Shown here piece after piece: positions 53,691 through 62,608 of a stretch of 64,000 bases of DNA (the first letter of the stretch is position 1; each line of letters starts with the position of its first letter). Source of the stretch: Mycobacterium sp. E3251 (GTDB lineage Bacteria > Actinomycetota > Actinomycetes > Mycobacteriales > Mycobacteriaceae); the NCBI RefSeq assembly GCF_001666835.1, contig NZ_LZJF01000141.1, positions 1 through 64,000 of the forward strand, in the 5' to 3' direction. Made by a program: the position numbers and the translations under genes. Under the pieces are notes generated by a model. That model was not told the origin of the DNA. It saw nothing but the letters and a program-made list of their open reading frames with translations, and did not search any database.

Positions 53691-55175
53691 ATGCAGCTTG
53701 ACGAGTACATGTCCTTGGACGCGACCGCGTTGGCCGGACTGGTCGACCGCAAGCAGGTGACGCCGACCGAACTCCTCGCGTTGGCGCGCCAGCGAGCGGA
53801 AGCGGTGAATCCGCGGTTGAACGCGATCGTCCGCCGACTCGGTGATGTGGCGGACCGGCGGGCCGCCGACCCGAGCCTGCGCGGACCTTTTGCCGGTGTG
53901 CCCTTCGTGATCAAAGACCTTGCCCAGGAGTATCGCGGCTTTCCGACCTCGAGCGGTTCCCGTTCGCTGGCCAATGACGTGGCCAACCAACATGCCCTGG
54001 TGACTCAGCGGTTCCTGGACGCGGGGCTGGTGATCTTCGCAATGACCAATACGCCTGAGTTCGGGGCCAAAGGCGTGACGGAATCGGATTACTGGGGCCC
54101 CGCTCGCAACCCGTGGAACACCGAGCACACTCCCGGCGGTTCCTCGGGTGGATCCGGCGCAGCGGTCGCGGCCGGGGTCGTCCCCGCGGCCGGGGCCAAC
54201 GACGGTGGTGGATCGATCCGCATTCCCGCCGCCTGCAACGGGCTGGTCGGGCTCAAGTTCAGCCGGGGGCTGTCGCCCTACGGCCCGCAGACCGGCGAGC
54301 CGATGTTTGGGATGGTGACCCAGGGCGTGGTGTCACGCACCGTGCGCGACAGTGCCGCGCTGTGTGACGCGATCGTCGGCCGCGATCCGCACGCCGCCTA
54401 CGAAGTTGCTCTTCCGCAAGGCACTTTCGCCGACCACATCAAGCGCCGGCCGGGCACGCTGCGCATCGGATACTCGTGGTCCTCGGCGATAAACCCGCAT
54501 CCCGATCGGGAAGCCGTCGCCGCGGTGGAACGGGCGGTGGCGCTCCTCAACGATCTGGGACACCGGGTCGAGGAGGTCCCGCCCCCGTACGACGACGCCG
54601 CGCTGGCGCGCGACTTTCTCACCATTTGGTTCGCGCAGCTCTATCAGCACGTCGCCGACGCCAGACAACGCATGGGCGCCCACGACCGCGATTTCGAGGC
54701 CGACACCTTGGCCGTGAGTGAACTCGCCCGTGCCACCGGCGTTCTGGCGCCCATTTTCGCCTTGGAGAACAGAAACGATCACATCCGATCCCTGTCGACG
54801 TTCCACGAGACCTTCGATTTCTTATTGACCCCGACCCTGGCCACGCCGCCCCTTCGGGTGGGCGCCACAACGACGCCGCGCCCGCTGCAACAGGTGGCCC
54901 GCCTCGCCAGCAAGCTGCGGGCAGGAAAAGTCATGGCGCGCAGCGGAATTCTCGATCAACTGATTCAGGAAAGCTTGGGCTGGGTGCCGTACACGCAACT
55001 CGCCAATATCACCGGGCGGCCCGCGATCAGCGTGCCCCTGCATTGGACGGAGGCCGGACTTCCGCTCGGTGTGCAGTTGGTGGGGCGCCTGGGCGCCGAC
55101 GGCGATCTACTTCAGCTGGCAGCACAGCTCGAAGAAGCCGGGCCCTGGGCGCACCGGTACCCGGCGCCCGCGTGA
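53691..55175 (+). CDS. Amidase signature family enzyme
   Basis: A 494-residue amidase. Lys in [11 protein letters not shown], the cis-Ser in [16 protein letters not shown] and the nucleophile Ser in [15 protein letters not shown] form the Ser-cisSer-Lys triad. The C-terminal region [24 protein letters not shown] is characteristic. Broad acylamide hydrolysis is expected; mycobacterial AmiA/B/C type. Start at 53691 is set by GAGGAGAAACC. Ends immediately before the next small gene (TGA at 55173, stop of the opposite gene at 55176). Confidence 0.92.
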   Translation: MQLDEYMSLDATALAGLVDRKQVTPTELLALARQRAEAVNPRLNAIVRRLGDVADRRAADPSLRGPFAGVPFVIKDLAQEYRGFPTSSGSRSLANDVANQHALVTQRFLDAGLVIFAMTNTPEFGAKGVTESDYWGPARNPWNTEHTPGGSSGGSGAAVAAGVVPAAGANDGGGSIRIPAACNGLVGLKFSRGLSPYGPQTGEPMFGMVTQGVVSRTVRDSAALCDAIVGRDPHAAYEVALPQGTFADHIKRRPGTLRIGYSWSSAINPHPDREAVAAVERAVALLNDLGHRVEEVPPPYDDAALARDFLTIWFAQLYQHVADARQRMGAHDRDFEADTLAVSELARATGVLAPIFALENRNDHIRSLSTFHETFDFLLTPTLATPPLRVGATTTPRPLQQVARLASKLRAGKVMARSGILDQLIQESLGWVPYTQLANITGRPAISVPLHWTEAGLPLGVQLVGRLGADGDLLQLAAQLEEAGPWAHRYPAPA

Positions 55176-55355
55176 CTAGCCCGGGGACCCGGGCTTGTCC
55201 TCCGGCGCGTGATCGCCCCGCCACAACTTGGCGAACCGCCGGGCCACATCGCCAAGCCGGTACCCCGGTCGTCGTGAAGCGTTGATCCGGCCGAGGGCCT
55301 GTTTGCCCTCGGCGGCGTAGTCCTTGACCGTTTCGTCGCCTTCTTCAGCGCGCAT
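55176..55355 (-). CDS. Small hypothetical protein, 59 residues
   Basis: A 59-residue frame with GAGGAGCGGAGGTCGAGG directly upstream of its ATG. Sequence starts MRAEEGDETVKDYAAEGKQA, then basic (RPGYRLGDVARRFAKLWRG) and ends in DKPGSPG; amphipathic helices are likely. No TM segment or known domain. Convergent with the amidase, adjacent stop codons (55175/55176). Lies downstream of the 46-residue repeat gene, same strand. Looks like a real gene on ribosome site and codon pattern. Function unknown. Confidence 0.6.
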   Translation of the reverse strand: MRAEEGDETVKDYAAEGKQALGRINASRRPGYRLGDVARRFAKLWRGDHAPEDKPGSPG

Positions 55356-55395
55356 CCTCGACCTCCGCTCCTCATCAAGCTGCTTGTGTCCGCGC

Positions 55396-55536
55396 CTAAC
55401 GCTCGGACGGTTCCGCCGGCGTCAAACGCTCCGGCGCATGCGCCGGTGTGAGCCGTTCAGGTGTTTCCGTCGGCGCCGGTCGCTCGGGTGTCTCGCTCGG
55501 AGTACCCCGCTCCGGCGGCTCGCTTGAGTCCATCAT
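55396..55536 (-). CDS. Small nonapeptide-repeat protein, 46 residues
   Basis: The frame begins ATGATG, 4 bases after a near-perfect ribosome site (GGAGGG). MMDSSEPPER is followed by four exact 9-residue units to the end: GTPSETPER, PAPTETPER, LTPAHAPER and LTPAEPSER. The rigid 27-base period, strong ribosome site and GC3 pattern support coding. Product is Pro/Glu/Arg-rich, disordered, soluble, without signal peptide. The 59-residue gene follows on the same strand after 40 bases. Function unknown. Confidence 0.6.
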   Translation of the reverse strand: MMDSSEPPERGTPSETPERPAPTETPERLTPAHAPERLTPAEPSER

Positions 55537-55617
55537 TTAGCCCTCCGATCGGCTCAGCGTTGCCTACCCGCCGACCCCGGGGGACGAAACGCCTAGGGCC
55601 TTGCTTACCGACGCCCG

Positions 55618-56766
55618 TCAGGACACCGGTTCCTTACTCGCCTTCACCGGCGTGGTGCTCGGGGGCAGCTTGAGCAGGTTGCCGCGGAGGCTGCCCCGCG
55701 CGGTGCGCGCGGCCACCAGCAGCCAGGTGAACAACAGGCCGGTGTACGCGATGGCCGCGGCCACCCGGAACGCGGGCAGATGCGTGTGGCCGGCGAGCTG
55801 GGAGGTACCCGTGACGAAGGTTCCGACCGGGAAGGTCAGGCTCCACCACGTCAGGGCGAACGGCATGCCGCGCCGCAGTGTGCGCACCGTCAGCGCGGTG
55901 GCGAGCGCGATCCACAACACCGCGAAGCCCCACACCGGAACTCCGTACAGGATCGCGAAGGCGTTCATGTCCTCGGCCACTTCGGGGTCGACGGCCAGAC
56001 CGGCGCCAGCACCCAAAAGCCCCGCGGCGGTGATGGATTGGCCGAGGGGACCCAGGACGATCCACAGCGTTGGCACCCGCGCGGAACCCGACGTGCCATA
56101 CAGCGTCAGGCGCGCCCAAATCATCGCGATGATGTTCAGGGAAGCCAGCAACGACAGCCCGAACATCGCGTAGCAGCCGTACAGCATGGTCTCCCGGCCG
56201 GTGCCCGGCGACAGGTGCGGCAGCAACAATGCACCGGTCGCCGCGGTCACCATGGGCGGAACCACCGGCATGAGCCAGCCACCGAAGGCCGCGTCAGGTT
56301 CGACGTTGTGCTGGGTGAACATCAAGAACGGGATGCTCACCGCGGTGAACAGCCCGCCCAGCGTTCCGGCGGTCCACAGCACCCAATCCAGGTCGACGGC
56401 GATGCGTTCGCCCACCAGGTCCCTGCCGACCAACACCGCTCCCCCGCCGACCGTCATCAACGCCATCGGGGCGGCGCCGTAGAAGTGCGCCATCTGCGGA
56501 TTGCGCGCGTGCGTGCGCGCAACGGTGGGGTGGCGCAACCAGTGCCCGCCCACGAGGACGATCAGCACCACGAGCAGGACGGCGGCGATCACCCAGACCA
56601 CCTGGGCGAATGCGCGCAATCCCACCACATGCACGGGCAGGGTGGCACCGGCGATGGCGACGATCCCGGTGCCCATCACCGAGGCGAACCAGTTGGGTCC
56701 GATGTTGCCCAGTACCTCGACCCGGGTCTGCGGCGACGGCGGGCCCTCCGGGTTGGTGATGGTCAT
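55618..56766 (-). CDS. TDT-family transporter (TehA/SSU1-like)
   Basis: A 382-residue protein with ten predicted helices. IGPNWFASVMGTGIVAIAGATLP is the TM1 hallmark, TAGTLGGLFTAVSIPFLMF and MPFALTWWSLTFPVGTFVTG are others; the latter resembles the sulfite-efflux/C4-dicarboxylate subgroup. It is more like TehA/SSU1 than the paralogue at 11567. Divergent from the small membrane protein gene (60-base gap). Substrate unknown, tellurite resistance not implied. Confidence 0.87.
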   Translation of the reverse strand: MTITNPEGPPSPQTRVEVLGNIGPNWFASVMGTGIVAIAGATLPVHVVGLRAFAQVVWVIAAVLLVVLIVLVGGHWLRHPTVARTHARNPQMAHFYGAAPMALMTVGGGAVLVGRDLVGERIAVDLDWVLWTAGTLGGLFTAVSIPFLMFTQHNVEPDAAFGGWLMPVVPPMVTAATGALLLPHLSPGTGRETMLYGCYAMFGLSLLASLNIIAMIWARLTLYGTSGSARVPTLWIVLGPLGQSITAAGLLGAGAGLAVDPEVAEDMNAFAILYGVPVWGFAVLWIALATALTVRTLRRGMPFALTWWSLTFPVGTFVTGTSQLAGHTHLPAFRVAAAIAYTGLLFTWLLVAARTARGSLRGNLLKLPPSTTPVKASKEPVS

Positions 56767-56826
56767 AGCTGAGAAACCCTACTGCGCCGCGCCGAACCGG
56801 GCGGGCGTCCCGCTTAGACTCCAACG

Positions 56827-57102
56827 GTGATGCATCAGGCCCCCACGACGAGGCAGGCAATCACGAGGGTCCCCATGATGATCGGGATTGCCGTGGTGGT
56901 GGCGCTCGCCATTCTCGCCATCCCGATCAAGCAACGATGCGGGGCGCCGGGCTTGTCCTGCGCGACGGCGGTGGACCCGCAAGGCAATGTGCATTACTAC
57001 TACGAAGTCGAGCCGTTGGGTGTTTATCTCGCCGAAATCGTGACCGGCTCGAACATCACCGTTTTCTACGAGTCGGGCGAGGACCTGGTCCAAGCCCGGT
57101 AG
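56827..57102 (+). CDS. Small membrane-anchored protein (91 residues)
   Basis: A 91-residue protein with an N-terminal TM segment (about 17-35, MMIGIAVVVALAILAIPIK) and a short external domain (CGAPGLSCATAVDPQGNVHY, YYEVEPLGVYLAEIVTGSN). One Cys pair could form a disulfide. GTG at 56827 or ATG at 56830. No known family. Divergent from the TDT gene. The downstream 274-base gap shows no gene. Confidence 0.6.
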   Translation: MMHQAPTTRQAITRVPMMIGIAVVVALAILAIPIKQRCGAPGLSCATAVDPQGNVHYYYEVEPLGVYLAEIVTGSNITVFYESGEDLVQAR

Positions 57103-57376
57103 CGGTGTCTCGACTCGATAACAGGTTCGAGTCGGTCCCCTCGGAAGTGTGACGTGGTCGAAACCACGATGCGACGCTCGAGCCGGAACGCGCTGGTCAG
57201 GCTCAGATTGCCACCGCTAACGCGCCCGCGGGCCGGCGCAACGGGCCGACCTGGGAAGCGTTCTCGATTGGGGGCTTCACAGCAAGCTAACGCATACTTG
57301 ACACCATGCTTGAAGCGACATCGCCGCAAACCGCCGTTGCGGTGGCTGGTGATGCGCTAAGCGTGGGCAGAGGTTT

Positions 57377-58939
57377 GTGATGGCCCGCTCGGGCGGTGCC
57401 CATCGCCGTCATCGAGCCGTGCGCCAACCCTCACGTTTCCGTAAAGGGCTGACGCGTACCCTGGGCGCGCTGATCTCAGTGGCGGCGGTCGGGCTGACCG
57501 GGGCCGGGTACTACGTGGCCCACGGCGCGCTGGGCGGCATCACCGTTTCGAACGCCCTGCAGCCCGACGATCCGCGGTCCAGCGGTGACGACATGAACAT
57601 CCTGCTGATCGGGCTGGACTCCCGCAAAGATCAGGACGGCAACGACCTGCCCTGGTCGATCCTGAAGCATCTGCACGCCGGCGATTCCGACGACGGCGGC
57701 TACAACACCAACACGCTGATCCTGGTGCACGTCAGTGCCGACAACAAGGTTGTCGCCTTCTCGATCCCGCGCGACGACTGGGTGCCCTTCACCGGGGTCC
57801 CCGGATACAACCACATCAAGATCAAGGAGGCGTACGGCCTCACCAAGCAGTACGTCGCGAACAAGCTTGCCAATCAGGGCACCAGCAGCCAGAAGGAACT
57901 CGAGACGAAGGGTCGCGAAGCCGGCCGGGCGGCGACCCTGCGTGCCGTGCGCAGCCTGACCGGCGTTCCGATCGACTATTTCGCCGAGGTCAATCTGGCC
58001 GGGTTCTTCGACCTGGCGCAGACCCTGGGCGGGGTGGAGGTCTGCCTCAACCACCCCGTCTACGACTCGTATTCCGGTGCCGACTTCCCGGCAGGGCGGC
58101 AGACGCTGGACGCCTCCCAGGCGTTGTCGTTCGTCCGGCAGCGCCACGGGCTGGAAAACGGGGACCTGGACCGGACCCACCGGCAGCAGGCGTTCATCTC
58201 GTCGGTCATGCAGGAGCTGCAGGCCTCGGGAACCTTCACCAACCTGGACAAGCTCAAGGGCCTCATGGCGGTGGCGCGTAAGGATGTGGTGTTGTCCTCC
58301 GGTTGGGACGAGGAGATGATCCAGCGGCTGGGTTCGCTGGCGTCCGGCGGACACGTCGAGTTCCGGACGCTGCCGGTAGTGCGCTACGACAACATCGACG
58401 GCCAGGACGTCAACATCATCGACCCGGCCGCGATCAAGGCGGAGGTGGCCACGGCGATCGGCGCCGCGCCCCCGACCACGACGCCCGCCACCACGGCCGC
58501 CAAACCGAGTCCGTCGACCATCGTCGACGTCATCAATGCCGGCAGCATGAGCGGACTCGCGACCGAGGTGTCCCACGCCCTGCAGAACCACGGCTACACC
58601 ACGGGGCAGACCCGGGACCGCAATTCGGGTGAGCCGACGGCGAGCACCGTCGCCTATGGCGCCGGGGCGGAAACCGACGCGCGTAACGTGGCCAAACTGC
58701 TCGGCCTCGACGCGCCGAGTCAGCCCGACCCCAGCGTCCAGCCCGGACACATCAGGGTGACCGTTGACACCAATTTCTCGGTGTCGATGGTTGACGACGG
58801 CACTTCGGACGAAACGTCGAGCACCACCACAACGTCGACCAAAGCCAAGACTTATTACTACAACGGCACCACCACGACCTATCCGACGCCGGATCAAGGG
58901 AAACCGATCGACGGCGGCGGCGTGCCGTGCGTTAACTAG
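57377..58939 (+). CDS. LytR-CpsA-Psr (LCP) family cell-wall ligase with LytR_C domain
   Basis: A 520-residue enzyme. The TM anchor is about residues 28-48 (LTRTLGALISVAAVGLTGAGYYV). The LCP domain (70-290) has NILLIGLDSRKDQDGND, TLILVHVSADNKVVAFSIPRDDWV (catalytic Asp/Arg) and GADFPAGRQTLDASQALSFVRQRH (Arg pair). A LytR_C domain (about 380-455, PSTIVDVINAGSMSGLATEV) and a Thr-rich tail follow. Family enzymes join arabinogalactan or other polymers to peptidoglycan; size is close to M. tuberculosis CpsA (Rv3484). GTG or ATG start (57377/57380). Confidence 0.9.
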   Translation: MMARSGGAHRRHRAVRQPSRFRKGLTRTLGALISVAAVGLTGAGYYVAHGALGGITVSNALQPDDPRSSGDDMNILLIGLDSRKDQDGNDLPWSILKHLHAGDSDDGGYNTNTLILVHVSADNKVVAFSIPRDDWVPFTGVPGYNHIKIKEAYGLTKQYVANKLANQGTSSQKELETKGREAGRAATLRAVRSLTGVPIDYFAEVNLAGFFDLAQTLGGVEVCLNHPVYDSYSGADFPAGRQTLDASQALSFVRQRHGLENGDLDRTHRQQAFISSVMQELQASGTFTNLDKLKGLMAVARKDVVLSSGWDEEMIQRLGSLASGGHVEFRTLPVVRYDNIDGQDVNIIDPAAIKAEVATAIGAAPPTTTPATTAAKPSPSTIVDVINAGSMSGLATEVSHALQNHGYTTGQTRDRNSGEPTASTVAYGAGAETDARNVAKLLGLDAPSQPDPSVQPGHIRVTVDTNFSVSMVDDGTSDETSSTTTTSTKAKTYYYNGTTTTYPTPDQGKPIDGGGVPCVN

Positions 58940-58963
58940 CGGCCAAGCCGGGTCGCATTCCGG

Positions 58964-59755
58964 TTAGGCGTGCGTCCCGCCGTCGATGCGGATCTCGGTG
59001 CCGGTGATGAACGCGCCGTCATCGGAGACCAGCATGGCGATCACCCCGGCGACCGCCGACGGGTCGGCCATCCCGGTGCCGCTGGACTCCACCGTGGTCG
59101 GCAGGATCGGCATCAACCTCGAAAACAACGACCAGTCAGCGTCTTTCGGGATGTATCCCCCGGTCGCGTCGGTGATTCCGGACTTGATGCTGCCAGGTGC
59201 CACGCAGACGGCGCGCAGACCATCACGCGCGTATTCAAGCGCCAGTGAATGGGTGAAGGCCTGAATTCCGCCTTTGCTTGCCGCGTATGCCGCCATATAC
59301 GGGTGGGCGAACGACGCCGAGGTTGAACTGAAATTGACGATCGCGCTGCGAGGATTCGCCAGTAGCGTCGGAAGTGCTTCGCGCACAACGAGAAACGTCC
59401 CGGTCAGATTGACGCCGACGATTTGGTTCCACAGGTCCAGGCTGGTCTGGTGGGTGTGCGCGGCGCGCAGAATGCCGGCCGCATTGACCAACGAATCGAG
59501 GCCGCCGAGCCCGTCGACGGCCCGGCGCACGCCGTCAATCACCGAGTCCTCGTTGCCCACGTCCATCGGCACGGTGGTGAGGCGGCCGGCGGTCGCGGCC
59601 TCGTCGGCACGGGCCCGGGTGGCGTCCAGGCCGCCCTCGGCGACGTCGGAGGCGACCACGGTGGCGCCCTCGTCGAGGAGCCGCAGCGCGGTCGCCTGCC
59701 CGATCCCCGACGCGGCGCCCGTCACCAGGATTCGCTTGCCATCGAGTCGATTCAT
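58964..59755 (-). CDS. Short-chain dehydrogenase/reductase
   Basis: A 263-residue classical SDR. ILVTGAASGIGQATALRLL (TGxxxGIG), SLVNAAGILRAA (NAAG), the catalytic Ser in FSSTSASF and YAASK (YxxxK). GGIQAFTHSLALEYARDGL fits FabG/3-ketoacyl-like enzymes. The start at 59755 is favoured by GGGAGCGAG 3 bases upstream. Divergent from the beta-hydroxyacid dehydrogenase (77-base gap). Substrate unknown. Confidence 0.9.
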   Translation of the reverse strand: MNRLDGKRILVTGAASGIGQATALRLLDEGATVVASDVAEGGLDATRARADEAATAGRLTTVPMDVGNEDSVIDGVRRAVDGLGGLDSLVNAAGILRAAHTHQTSLDLWNQIVGVNLTGTFLVVREALPTLLANPRSAIVNFSSTSASFAHPYMAAYAASKGGIQAFTHSLALEYARDGLRAVCVAPGSIKSGITDATGGYIPKDADWSLFSRLMPILPTTVESSGTGMADPSAVAGVIAMLVSDDGAFITGTEIRIDGGTHA

Positions 59756-59832
59756 TGCTCGCTCCCGTGCTCGTCGCGTCACTAGGCGCTCATCATCGCA
59801 AAGGGCGGCCGCCGACAAGGCAGAGTGGGTGC

Positions 59833-60726
59833 ATGGACATCGGATTCATCGGCTTGGGCAACATGGGCCAGGGCATGGCCGCCAACCTGATCGGGGCGGG
59901 CCATCAGGTCACCGTCTACAACCGCTCCCCCGGCAAGGCGCAGGGCCTGGTCGAGCGGGGCGCCACCGCCGCCTCGACCGTCGCCGAGGCCTGCACCGGC
60001 GACGTGGTGTTCACCATGCTGGCGGACGACCGCGCGGTCGAGGCCGTTGCGTTCGGCGAACAAGGGATTCTGGCGGCACTGACCCCGGGCGCCACGCACG
60101 TCTCGTCGAGCACCATCAGCGTTGCCCTCTCGGAGCGCCTGACCGCCGCGCACGGTGAAGCGGGCCAGCGGTATGCCGCGGCGCCGGTATTCGGTCGGCC
60201 CGAAGCGGCCGCTGCCGCAAAGCTTTTCATCGTCGCGGCGGGTGCGCCGCAGATGCTGCAACCGCTATCCCCGCTATTCGACGCGATCGGCCAGCGAACC
60301 TTTGTGGTGTCTGAGCAGCCGCACACGGCCAACCTGGTGAAGCTGAGCGGCAACTTCCTGATCGCTTCGGTGATCGAGAGCGTCAGTGAAGCCGTCGCGC
60401 TGGTGGCCAAGGCGGGGGTCGACAGGCAGCAGTACGTCGACATCCTCACGTCGACGTTGTTCGCGGCCCCCGTCTATCAGACCTACGGCGGGCTTATCGC
60501 CCGCCGGGAATTCGAGCCGGCCGGGTTCGCCGCCCAGCTGGGCCTCAAAGATGTTCGCCTGGCGCTCGCCGCCGCGGAGCAGTTGCAGGTGCCGCTGCCT
60601 GTGGCAAGCCTGCTGCGTGACCGGTTCCTTACGTTGGTGGCCACCGGCGGCGGACACCTGGACTGGTCGGCGCTCGCCACGCTCGCCGATCGAGACGCCG
60701 GCCTGGCTTCAGACGACTCCGCGTAG
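59833..60726 (+). CDS. NAD(P)-dependent beta-hydroxyacid dehydrogenase-like oxidoreductase
   Basis: A 297-residue protein. MDIGFIGLGNMGQGMAANLI is the GxGxxG fold start; APVFGRPEAAAAAKLFIVAAG stands at the DxPVSG position, with a Phe and Arg that depart from the usual GG; ANLVKLSGNFLI gives the conserved Lys and Asn. These changes resemble imine-reductase or glyoxylate-reductase-like members, not a standard hydroxyisobutyrate dehydrogenase. It overlaps the convergent SDR by 18 bases. Substrate unknown. Confidence 0.85.
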   Translation: MDIGFIGLGNMGQGMAANLIGAGHQVTVYNRSPGKAQGLVERGATAASTVAEACTGDVVFTMLADDRAVEAVAFGEQGILAALTPGATHVSSSTISVALSERLTAAHGEAGQRYAAAPVFGRPEAAAAAKLFIVAAGAPQMLQPLSPLFDAIGQRTFVVSEQPHTANLVKLSGNFLIASVIESVSEAVALVAKAGVDRQQYVDILTSTLFAAPVYQTYGGLIARREFEPAGFAAQLGLKDVRLALAAAEQLQVPLPVASLLRDRFLTLVATGGGHLDWSALATLADRDAGLASDDSA

Positions 60727-61539
60727 CCCGTCGGCGCCGAACGCGGGTTCCAGCATGGCGGAGTAGTCCGGGCCGCGGCGCAGCATGAGCCCACCGTCGA
60801 CGTTGATGATCTGCCCGGTGATGTAGCACGCTGCGTCGCTGAGCAAGAACATCGCAAGGTTGGCGACGTCCTCGACCTCGCCGGGCCTTGGCAGCGGCGT
60901 GCACTCGCGGTAGTCCTCACTCACCTCCGGCAACGCGAAGACCGGGGCGACCAGATCCGTGCGGATCAGGCCCGGGCGGATGCTGTTGACGCGCACCCAG
61001 GACGGGCCGAGTTCGTCGGCGGCCAGCTGCATCATGTGATCGACGGCCGACTTGCTGACGCCATAGGCGCCGAACCATCGGTGGGTGTTGCTGGCGGCGA
61101 TCGACGAGATGCCCACGAACGAACCACCGCCGCCGCGGACCAGCTCGCGCGCGGCGTGCTTGAGCACGTACATGGTGCCGTTGACGTTCAGGTCGACGGT
61201 GCGCCGCCAGCCCTCCGAGTCGATCTGGGTGATCGGCCCGATGGTCTCAGAGCCACCCGCGCAGTGCACCACGCCGTGGAGTTGGCCGTGCCAGGCCGTG
61301 GCGGCGTCCACCGCGCGGGCGGCCTCCTCCTCGTTGGTGACGTCGGTCGGCTCGTAGCGAATAGAGCCGCCACTGTGAAGCGCTTCGATCTCGCTGACGG
61401 CCCCCGCCAGCCGGTCGGGATTGCGGCCGACGATCATGACCGAGGCGCCCGCCCCGACCAGCCCCGCGGCCACGCCCTTGCCGATCCCGCTGCCACCGCC
61501 GGTGACCAGATATGTCCGGTTTTCGAAAGAAAGATGCAC
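60709..61539 (-). CDS. Short-chain dehydrogenase/reductase
   Basis: A 276-residue SDR from the GTG at 61539 (VHLSFENRTYLVTGGGSGIG). TGGGSGIG, VHCAGGSETIG, the Ser in GISSIAASNTHRW and YGVSK are the standard set; VNVDGG-type end INVDGGLML. Composition fits acyl-CoA or alcohol SDRs of the DECR-like group. The echA-like gene lies 81 bases upstream in the same direction, and they probably form one unit. Substrate unknown. Confidence 0.88.
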   Translation of the reverse strand: MHLSFENRTYLVTGGGSGIGKGVAAGLVGAGASVMIVGRNPDRLAGAVSEIEALHSGGSIRYEPTDVTNEEEAARAVDAATAWHGQLHGVVHCAGGSETIGPITQIDSEGWRRTVDLNVNGTMYVLKHAARELVRGGGGSFVGISSIAASNTHRWFGAYGVSKSAVDHMMQLAADELGPSWVRVNSIRPGLIRTDLVAPVFALPEVSEDYRECTPLPRPGEVEDVANLAMFLLSDAACYITGQIINVDGGLMLRRGPDYSAMLEPAFGADGLRGVV

Positions 61540-61620
61540 GCGACGCCCTCTCAAACTGAAACAGGTTCTAGATATCGAACCACGCGGAGAAGTCACCGCG
61601 GCAATGGGTGGCCGCGTGCG

Positions 61621-62544
61621 CTACGGCGTATCGCGGCGGGCCACCTGTGTCGGCTTCGCGTTGCGCCAGTCCTCGACGTCGGGCGGCAGTCCGACCGCGT
61701 ACCTGTTCTCGTTGTGGGCCGCCCAGTGCGCATGTCCCAGCTCGTGGATGTGGAAGGCGTGCCGCAGGGCCTCGGTGAATCCCATTGCATCGGAAGCGGC
61801 ATTGACCGAGTCCTTGACGAGCAGCGCCGCCATCGTGGGCCGGTCGGCGATGCGCCGGGCGAATTCGAGCGTCTTGTCGGCCAGCTCGTCGACCGGGAAC
61901 ACCTTGGACACCATGCCGAGCCGATAGGCTTCGTCGGCGTCGAGCGAATCTCCGGTCAGCAGCAGCTCTTTGGCCTTGCGGGGACCGAATTCCCAAGGGT
62001 GGGCATAATATTCGACGCCGGGCATCCCCAAGCGCACCGCGACGACATCGCTGAACTTGGCATTGTCGGCGGCCACGATCAGGTCGCACGCCCAAATCAG
62101 CATCAGACCCGCGGAGATCGCGTTGCCCTGCACCTGGGCGATGGTGATTTTGCGTAAATCCCGCCAACGGCAGGTGTTTTGGAAGAAGTAGTGCCATTCC
62201 TGCAGGTAGATCTTCTCCACGATCGGATCGCGCGTCCCGCCGTTGATCCGGAAGCTCGGAAGTTGGCTACGCTCCGCGATCGCCAGCTCTGAGCCCAAGT
62301 CATGGCCCGCGGAGAAGTTCTTGCCGCGCGCCGCCAGGATCACCACGCGCACGGTGTCGTCGGCCTCGGCGCGCAGAAACGCCTCGTCGAGTTGGACCAG
62401 CAGGCCGCGGCTTTGCGCGTTGTGGGCTTCCGGCCGGTTCAGCCATATCCGCGCGATGCGGCCCTCGTCGAGGGTTTCGTAGCTGACCAACTCGTCAGCT
62501 TCGGCGTTGCCCGTCTGGGCACCGGTTTGCTCGGAAAGTGTCAT
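61621..62544 (-). CDS. Crotonase-fold protein lacking both catalytic glutamates
   Basis: A 307-residue enoyl-CoA hydratase-family protein. The oxyanion-hole motifs are NFSAGHDLGS and QGNAISAGLMLIWACDLIVA. At the GGGxE position the Glu is replaced (Met by alignment), and FSDVVAVRLGMPG lacks the second Glu, so the usual water-adding acid/base pair is missing. It may catalyse a different CoA reaction or bind acyl-CoA. The start at 62544 has TGAGGTGGG upstream; a GTG at 62553 is open. An inverted repeat lies 36 bases upstream. Confidence 0.83.
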   Translation of the reverse strand: MTLSEQTGAQTGNAEADELVSYETLDEGRIARIWLNRPEAHNAQSRGLLVQLDEAFLRAEADDTVRVVILAARGKNFSAGHDLGSELAIAERSQLPSFRINGGTRDPIVEKIYLQEWHYFFQNTCRWRDLRKITIAQVQGNAISAGLMLIWACDLIVAADNAKFSDVVAVRLGMPGVEYYAHPWEFGPRKAKELLLTGDSLDADEAYRLGMVSKVFPVDELADKTLEFARRIADRPTMAALLVKDSVNAASDAMGFTEALRHAFHIHELGHAHWAAHNENRYAVGLPPDVEDWRNAKPTQVARRDTP

Positions 62545-62579
62545 GCGGCCCACCTCACTTGTTGTCAGGTCCGACGTCG

Positions 62580-62603
62580 TTACACATTACGGCCAGTGTG
62601 TAA
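62580..62603. promoter_or_regulatory. Inverted repeat TTACACA-N10-TGTGTAA upstream of the crotonase gene
   Basis: A perfect 7-bp-arm palindrome in the 64-base gap between the crotonase gene and the FetB-like gene. The AT-rich arms in GC-rich DNA and the placement 36 bases before the crotonase start suggest an operator for a dimeric regulator. No regulator gene lies in the window beside it. Confidence 0.5.
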
Positions 62604-62608
62604 GTGGG

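Noticed and set aside
57154..57360. 68-residue frame before the LCP gene
   Set aside because: Arg-rich, no ribosome site, no conservation signal visible; probably part of the leader region.
57476..58897. 473-residue minus-strand frame antisense to the LCP gene
   Set aside because: Shadow frame with Gly/Arg/Val repeats; LCP motifs are all on the plus strand.
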